A stretch of 19,264 nucleotides of DNA. Source: JAKFYM01 sp964612065. Lineage in GTDB: Bacteria > Bdellovibrionota > UBA1018 > CAIPTA01. Positions within the stretch are counted from its first letter, which is position 1, and each line of letters opens with the position of its first letter. This document shows positions 14,583-19,264 of this stretch, one piece after another. The DNA is taken from the NCBI GenBank assembly GCA_964612065.1, contig CAZTCD010000074.1, positions 1 to 19,264 on the forward strand, written 5' to 3'. The translations under genes and the position numbers were made by a program. Under the pieces are notes generated by a model that was given only the letters and a program-made list of their open reading frames with translations, was not told where the DNA came from and searched no databases.

Positions 14583-15086
14583 TCAGCCAGCTTCTTTTTC
14601 CAGCTCTCTTCTCTCATAGGTACCCACCAGTTTCGCGCTCTCGAGGATCCTGCCTTCCAGGCGGTTCATGAGCTCGGTGCGGCTCAGCCCGGTGGGCAGA
14701 TAAAGGCGGCGGTCGAGTGCGAAGAGCTTGAACTCATAGTGGTGAAGGCCGTGGCCCTGGGGCGGCATCGGGCCGTTCCACCCCGTGTTCCCGAAGGAAT
14801 TGATGCCCTGGGCGGCCGTAACCGGAAGGTCGAGAAATCCCCTTCTCGCCAGGCCGGCCGGGAGCGAGCGGGTTTCGCCAGGTATGTTGTAGATCAGCCA
14901 GTGCACGTAAGGGTGGTTCCGGGCGGAAGACGGAGGTGCGTCGGGATCCTCGCAAATCAAGGCGAAGCCTTTGGTTTTCTCCGGCACCTCACTCCAGGCA
15001 AGTGGAGGGGATAGATCGATGCCTTCTCCGGTATGCTCCCCGGGAATATTCTGCTGGTAGGAAAATGCGGAACTCGTGAGCTTCAT
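14583..15086 (-). CDS. PEBP-family protein (YbhB/YbcL type)
   Basis: This 167-residue cytoplasmic protein has the full phosphatidylethanolamine-binding-protein signature. CEDPDAPP (45-52) is the conserved anion-site motif. HPYVHWLIYNIP (58-69) carries the pocket His62, and GINSFGNTGWNGPMPPQGHG (94-113) with HHYEFKLFALD (115-125) gives the remaining pocket residues. Length matches E. coli YbhB (158). Bacterial members have no settled function; roles as ligand-binding proteins or peptidase inhibitors have been proposed. ATG 15086 has the excellent site GGAGGA six nt upstream; the frame runs back to 15185, but that part is proline-rich and not PEBP-like. It lies 129 bp after the HD-GYP-like gene on the same strand. 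Confidence 0.94.
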   Translation of the reverse strand: MKLTSSAFSYQQNIPGEHTGEGIDLSPPLAWSEVPEKTKGFALICEDPDAPPSSARNHPYVHWLIYNIPGETRSLPAGLARRGFLDLPVTAAQGINSFGNTGWNGPMPPQGHGLHHYEFKLFALDRRLYLPTGLSRTELMNRLEGRILESAKLVGTYERRELEKEAG

Positions 15087-15215
15087 GGCTAATCCTCCGA
15101 AATGTTTTGGCCGGAGAATCGGCTGCAGAGTGCGTACCAGGTTGAGGGGCGGAATTCGGGCGGCCAGAGGGGGTGGCGGGGGCAATCAGCCCCGGGCAGG
15201 GCGGCCCGTGGATAC

Positions 15216-16571
15216 TCAGATCTTCAGATCCCTCACCACTTTCATGATTTTTTTGAACTGCCCCTGCTGGAATTTTTCGTCGTGGGCCGCGAAGAAGGCT
15301 TCCATGTCCACTTTCTGCCCCTGGTGATCGATGATCCAGTCCACGAGATCGTGCCCTATGATCAGGCAGGCCGCGAGCGGATGAATATGGGTGTGCCCAA
15401 CGGCCTCGGGAAATCCGGTGCTCCTCGGAAGCTCGTGGTGCTGATACACGATCTTGTCCACATCGGCCGGAACCTCCTTCATTCCCTGGATCAGCAGCGC
15501 GGCTTTTCTGGGGTGATCCTGGTATTCCTTCTGCTTGGCCTGGTCGAACTCCTCTTTTCTGTCGTTCAGCTCCTTGAGGTCTTTCACGGCGCAAAGATGA
15601 TTGTCGTCGATGCACATATCGTGGAGCAGGGAAGCCATTGCCAGCTTTTTCAGGCTCATATCGGAACCCCATTCCATCGCGATCGCGATGGCGCAGCTCA
15701 CTTCGGCCACCATCTGAGAATGAGCCGCGATGTACTTCTCCTTGTTGATCTCCATGTTTTTCAGCACGGCGGCCAGGGAAGGGGTTTCGGCCATTTCCTT
15801 CACCACGAGATTCATATTGTTCTTCACCAGCTTCTGCACTTCGGGCGTAAAGCCCACTTCCTTCACCAGCTCGTGCATCACTTCGACCGCATCCACCGAG
15901 GTGGTTTTCACTTCCTCCTTGGGGCGCGGCTTTTTGAGCATATCCTCAAGCAGGCCATTCACTTTACCCACCACGGCTTCCACGGAATCGTTTCGCACGA
16001 AGAAGCTGTTGAGCTTTTTCCGCACCTTGTATTTGTCTTCGTCGTCGGCGGAAAAGGAATCCCCCGCATTCACGATCTTCACGTACTTCAGGGCGGAAAG
16101 GCGGATGAAAAGGTCGGAGGCCTGCGGGTTGGTTTTTCGAAGCAGCGAGATGCTCATCGGTGTGAAGGGCGGTGTGCCGAGAGGGGCCTCCACGCTCCTG
16201 GGTGTGGCCTGAATTTCAACGAGAGCTTTCTGCACGGCCGGCAGGAGCTCGTGTTCTTTGTATGCTTTGATCTTCGGCCCGCGGATTTCAGGGCTCTTGC
16301 CGTCCGGGTGATGAAGCACATAAGGAATTTTCGCCCCGAGCACCTGCTCGAACACCAGCATTCCTTCCGCCAGGGAATGATCGAGCACGGCTAAATCGTA
16401 GCTGCTGGATTTGAAGGAAATCACGGTGTCGGCGGCGGTATTGAATGCCGTTACCTGGCAATGAAATCGGCTCTCCAGGGAGAAGCGAAGGAGTTCTGAA
16501 ATTTCAGGGCTGCCGAAAAAAACGAGAACGTTTTTTGACGAGGCAGTTGGTTTGGCTGCTTCCTCTGTCAC
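15216..16571 (-). CDS. HD-GYP-like protein with N-terminal pseudo-receiver domain
   Basis: The 451-residue protein has two regions. Residues about 13-116 follow a receiver fold: NVLVFFGSPEISELLRFSLE, then YDLAVLDHSLAEG with Asp64 at the phosphoacceptor place. The acidic pair expected after strand 1 is missing (FFGS), so normal phosphotransfer is doubtful. Residues about 280-450 resemble HD-GYP phosphodiesterases that degrade cyclic di-GMP: H284, the HD pair H317-D318 (LLHDMC instead of LLHDIG), H353 in DHPRKAALL, and HHELPRSTGFP (378-388) in place of the HHExxDGxGYP consensus, so GYP is GFP. The metal ligands are mostly kept, so activity is possible. The region 170-270 is charged and helical. 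The start is GTG 16571 with no good Shine-Dalgarno site. Confidence 0.85.
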   Translation of the reverse strand: MTEEAAKPTASSKNVLVFFGSPEISELLRFSLESRFHCQVTAFNTAADTVISFKSSSYDLAVLDHSLAEGMLVFEQVLGAKIPYVLHHPDGKSPEIRGPKIKAYKEHELLPAVQKALVEIQATPRSVEAPLGTPPFTPMSISLLRKTNPQASDLFIRLSALKYVKIVNAGDSFSADDEDKYKVRKKLNSFFVRNDSVEAVVGKVNGLLEDMLKKPRPKEEVKTTSVDAVEVMHELVKEVGFTPEVQKLVKNNMNLVVKEMAETPSLAAVLKNMEINKEKYIAAHSQMVAEVSCAIAIAMEWGSDMSLKKLAMASLLHDMCIDDNHLCAVKDLKELNDRKEEFDQAKQKEYQDHPRKAALLIQGMKEVPADVDKIVYQHHELPRSTGFPEAVGHTHIHPLAACLIIGHDLVDWIIDHQGQKVDMEAFFAAHDEKFQQGQFKKIMKVVRDLKI

Positions 16572-16760
16572 CGTACTTTCATGGTATATCGACGGCGCGT
16601 TAATTGTTGCTGAAAATGCCCTAACTCTCCGGAAAAACTGGGTAAATGCGGCCGACCCTGAGTTTTCGGGGAAAATGCCCCATAAGTATTGGAAAAGAAA
16701 AGCGAATTACAGCCCGGATCGGGAGCCCGAAGGGCCGCTTTTCGAGGTATAAGAAATCCG
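16572..16760. promoter_or_regulatory. Divergent regulatory region of the HD-GYP-like and PEP carboxylase genes, with a direct repeat
   Basis: The 189 bp between divergent starts contain GAAAATGCCC twice, at 16612-16621 and 16671-16680, 59 bp apart. The second copy lies in GGGGAAAATGCCCC, with G4 and C4 flanks. These could be operator sites. No convincing -35/-10 pair was found. Confidence 0.4.
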
Positions 16761-19118
16761 ATGCCTACCCAGATCCTCCCAACAGAAGATGCGCTTCCCT
16801 CCAACCTCCGCCTCCTGGTTCGCGAAAGCGGAGCCTTACTGGGCCGGGTGATCGAGAGGGAGGCAGGCAGGCCTTTATTCCAGGTGGTGGAAAAGCTTCG
16901 CGTATCGATGGCCGACCTTCGCGACAAAGCCCCCAACGAGGTGGTGGCTCAGCTGAGACGGGAGCTGAAGAGCCTGCGTGCCTTGAACAAGGAAGGCCGG
17001 CGTGACGTGGCCCGCTCCTTTACTCTCTTCCTTGAGCTGATGAACGCCTGCGAGAATGCTTACCGGGGATACCGCCTTGATAGCGGCAAGCGCCAGAAGG
17101 CGATCGAAGGCGGACCGGATTCCCTCGTTTACGTGCTCACCGCCCATCCTACGGAGGCCCGCTCTCCCGAGAACATCAAAGTGTTCCAGCGGATCCAGAA
17201 TCTTCTCACCAATGTGCTGAAACGCGATACCCCGGCGGAGCTCTGGCGCGATCATCTCCTGCATGAGCTCGAGATCGCCTGGCACGCCACTCCCACCCGG
17301 GAGCGCGCCCCTCGCGTGAAAGACGAAGCGGCCCATATTTACCAAACCGCTCTTCGCCCGGGAATTCTGCGAGCTCTGCTTGCGGCGAGCGGTGAGGTGG
17401 TGCCCGTTTACCTCCGCACCTGGGTGGGAGGCGATAAGGACGGGCATCCCGGCGTGGATGAAAAGGCCATGACCGATAGCCTGCAGCTCGCGCGCGATGC
17501 CCTGCTTCGCCATGCTCTCACCTTGATCGGCGATGTGGAGGGCACTCTGGATCTTCTGCCGGGCAAGATGCTGGCGCGCGAGATCCGTGGAGTGAAAGCC
17601 GCGCTTTCGAAAGTTCGCAAAGTGAGAGTGGGCGACGGCAAAAACGTAGCTCAAGCGAAGGCTGTGTTTCACAAGCTCTGCGGGGCCTACGAGGCGAAGA
17701 TCCGGGTGCTGCATCCTTCCCTGCTCGAAGGAAAACGCCTTTTCCACGTATTCCCGGGCCTGGTGGTGCCCTTGGAGCTGCGCGAGTCCAGCGACGTGCT
17801 GATGGGAGAAAAAGTCGAGGGCCGGCCCGGCAAAGGGCGGAAGATGGCCATCGAAAGGATGCTCTCGCGCCTGGCGCAGTTCGCCCGCGGCGGCGATGCC
17901 CGCTGGTATGCCCGGGGAATGATCGTGAGCATGACGGAGAAGGTGGAGCACCTGGCCCGGGCGGAAGAGCTGGTTCGGGCCGCCTTTCGCACGCCCGCGC
18001 TTCCGGTGATCCCGCTTTTTGAAACCGGAGAGAGCTTGGGCCGCTCCGTGGAAATCGTGCGAGCCTTGATCGCGCATCCCCGATTGGGTGCGGCTCTTAC
18101 CGGGGCCTGGGCCGATCGGTTGGAAATCATGGTGGGGTATTCCGACTCTTCCAAGCAGGGTGGCGTGCTCGCGAGCCGCGTGGCCATCGCGCGCGCCATG
18201 CATAAGCTCGAAGCGGAATGTGACACCAATGGAGTGCAGGTGGTGTTTTTTCAGGGATCGGGCGGCTCGGTGGACCGGGGCGGCGGATCCGTGGCTGATC
18301 AGCTGGCCTGGTGGCCGAAATCCGCCTTGCGCACCTATAAGGTAACCGTGCAGGGAGAGATGGTGGAACGCTCTCTCTCCAGCCCCGCGATCGCGCGCGG
18401 CCAGATCGAAAGAATCGCGCTCTCCGCCGCGGAAGGCTTGCACCGCACGCCGAGCGCGCCCTCTTCCCCTCAGCTTTTTCGCCTCGCTGAGCTGGCTTCC
18501 GCTTCCTATCAGGAGATGATTCACGACAGGGATTTTCTCCGTCTCGTGGGCCGCTCCACCCCCTACGAGCATCTTTCCGCTCTGAAGATCGGATCCCGCC
18601 CCTCGAGGAGAACCACCGAGATTTCCGTGGCCGGCCTGCGCGCGATCCCCTGGGTGCTCTGCTGGACGCAGGTGCGCGTGATGTTTCAAACGTGGTGGGG
18701 GATAGGGAGCGCCTGGCGTACCTTGAACGATGTGGAAAAAGAGGCACTGAAGCGGGATTTCGAGAGAGAGCCGGTGTTTCGCTCCTTCGTGAAAGCGCTG
18801 GCGTTTACCCTCGCCAAGGTGGAGCTGCCTTTGTGGAGGATCTATCTTGATTCGTCCGGTCTCGAGGCCTCTCTTTGCGACCGCTTCTATGAACGTTTCT
18901 CCGATGAGCTCTCGGCCGTGGCGGAGATGGTGCATTTTCTGAGCGGCAGCGCGAACCCCTTGTGGTTCAAGCCTTGGCTGGGCGCCAGCATTCGCCTGCG
19001 GGCACCGATGATTCATCCGCTGAACTTGCTGCAAGTGCTGGCGATCGAGGAGGAGGACTACGTGCTCTTCCGGGAAACGGCCACGGGCATCTCGAGCGGG
19101 ATGATGTCCACCGGGTGA
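16761..19118 (+). CDS. ppc: Divergent phosphoenolpyruvate carboxylase
   Basis: The family enzyme adds bicarbonate to PEP to give oxaloacetate. The 785-residue chain is about 100 shorter than E. coli Ppc. Recognisable are TAHPTE with catalytic His129, WVGGDKDGHP (221-230), PLELRES with Arg341, IMVGYSDSSKQGG (456-468, Lys465), the glycine loop FFQGSGGSVDRGGG (496-509), LKIGSRP (608-614), LRAIPWVLCWTQ (626-637) and the C-terminal GMMSTG. Three sites depart from consensus: the loop normally reads FHGRGGSxGRGG, so the essential arginine (E. coli R587) is Ser500; TAHPTE lacks its usual downstream RR; and SxKDAG is SSKQGG. Activity may therefore be altered. I chose ATG 16761; upstream TTG 16689 is in frame but adds 24 unrelated residues. 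The Shine-Dalgarno site is weak. Confidence 0.9.
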   Translation: MPTQILPTEDALPSNLRLLVRESGALLGRVIEREAGRPLFQVVEKLRVSMADLRDKAPNEVVAQLRRELKSLRALNKEGRRDVARSFTLFLELMNACENAYRGYRLDSGKRQKAIEGGPDSLVYVLTAHPTEARSPENIKVFQRIQNLLTNVLKRDTPAELWRDHLLHELEIAWHATPTRERAPRVKDEAAHIYQTALRPGILRALLAASGEVVPVYLRTWVGGDKDGHPGVDEKAMTDSLQLARDALLRHALTLIGDVEGTLDLLPGKMLAREIRGVKAALSKVRKVRVGDGKNVAQAKAVFHKLCGAYEAKIRVLHPSLLEGKRLFHVFPGLVVPLELRESSDVLMGEKVEGRPGKGRKMAIERMLSRLAQFARGGDARWYARGMIVSMTEKVEHLARAEELVRAAFRTPALPVIPLFETGESLGRSVEIVRALIAHPRLGAALTGAWADRLEIMVGYSDSSKQGGVLASRVAIARAMHKLEAECDTNGVQVVFFQGSGGSVDRGGGSVADQLAWWPKSALRTYKVTVQGEMVERSLSSPAIARGQIERIALSAAEGLHRTPSAPSSPQLFRLAELASASYQEMIHDRDFLRLVGRSTPYEHLSALKIGSRPSRRTTEISVAGLRAIPWVLCWTQVRVMFQTWWGIGSAWRTLNDVEKEALKRDFEREPVFRSFVKALAFTLAKVELPLWRIYLDSSGLEASLCDRFYERFSDELSAVAEMVHFLSGSANPLWFKPWLGASIRLRAPMIHPLNLLQVLAIEEEDYVLFRETATGISSGMMSTG

Positions 19119-19165
19119 GTGGCCCTATTGGTTGACCTGCATGGATGGGTGGCGCAGAGAGCTGA

Positions 19166-19264
19166 TTAGCTTCCCACCGCCTCCAGCCTGGATTCGGCCG
19201 GAGAAGCGAACTGATGTGCCACCTGGAGCAGATGGTTTAGGTCCACCGGCTTTTTCAGGCAAGC
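19166..19264 (-). CDS. C-terminal end of a response-regulator receiver domain, truncated by the window
   Basis: Reading leftward from the window edge gives 32 residues, ACLKKPVDLNHLLQVAHQFA and then SPAESRLEAVGS, ending at TAA (19168-19166). The KKPVDLNHLL segment is the typical beta5-alpha5 end of a receiver domain (Lys-Pro followed by D/E-x-L-L-x). The protein ends a few residues later, so the receiver is C-terminal: either a single-domain regulator or the last domain of a hybrid sensor kinase. It converges on the PEP carboxylase gene, 47 bp apart. Confidence 0.7.
   Translation of the reverse strand, partial: ACLKKPVDLNHLLQVAHQFASPAESRLEAVGS

Noticed and set aside
15178..15193. GGGGC-AATCA-GCCCC hairpin between the HD-GYP-like and PEBP genes as a terminator
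   Set aside because: Only a 5-bp stem and no T-run in either direction.
15102..16394. 430-codon open frame on the plus strand
   Set aside because: Its His/Leu/Phe-rich product is an antisense shadow of the HD-GYP-like gene.
16875..19034. 719-codon open frame on the minus strand
   Set aside because: Antisense shadow of the PEP carboxylase gene; no recognised motif.

Overview
The window is about 19.3 kb of GC-rich (roughly 60% by eye), densely coding bacterial DNA from a draft assembly; a run of ten N marks a scaffold join at 5056-5065. Most starts have purine-rich Shine-Dalgarno sites of the AGAGGA/GGAGG type. The protein set (many Sec-exported proteins, a stand-alone FliG C-terminal-like protein, an HD-GYP-like regulator, a NaChBac-type sodium channel, SelO, VIT, MscS) suggests a free-living Gram-negative bacterium. 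A Bdellovibrionota or former-deltaproteobacterial source would fit, but this is inference only: no rRNA or taxonomic marker is present. I saw no tRNA, CRISPR array, transposase or phage gene.

Layout. 1-1872: 3' end of a histidine phosphatase, a convergent VIT-family metal transporter, and a divergent zinc-ribbon YjdM/PhnA protein. 1918-3776: two exported proteins of unknown function on the minus strand. 3950-5594: a plus-strand run of three exported proteins, the last carrying an M15-like zinc peptidase domain and broken by the assembly gap. 5601-8538: a minus-strand run that reads, in transcription order, exported subtilisin-like protease, overlapping 162-residue exported protein, 81-residue exported cysteine-rich protein, MscS channel. 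8539-8867 is the only non-coding stretch over 300 bp; it contains a long imperfect inverted repeat. 8868-9440: exported cysteine-rich protein, followed by a strong bidirectional terminator. 9512-10765: large exported protein of unknown function. 10897-12302: FliG_C-like protein downstream of a voltage-gated sodium channel. 12372-13925: SelO pseudokinase-type AMPylator. 14113-14550: small exported protein. 14583-16571: PEBP-family protein and an HD-GYP-like protein with a pseudo-receiver domain. 16761-19118: divergent phosphoenolpyruvate carboxylase. 19166-19264: tail of a receiver domain on the minus strand.

Themes. About nine genes between 1918 and 10765 encode proteins with signal peptides and no recognised fold or only a peptidase fold, so this is an envelope or secretion-rich accessory region. 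The rest is a mixture of transport (VIT, MscS, Nav), post-translational modification (SelO), signalling (HD-GYP-like, receiver) and central metabolism (PEP carboxylase). The points most worth checking are the PEP carboxylase whose glycine-loop arginine is replaced by serine, the pairing of a bacterial sodium channel with a FliG-derived protein that lacks the usual torque residues, and the protease gene overlapping a small exported partner.
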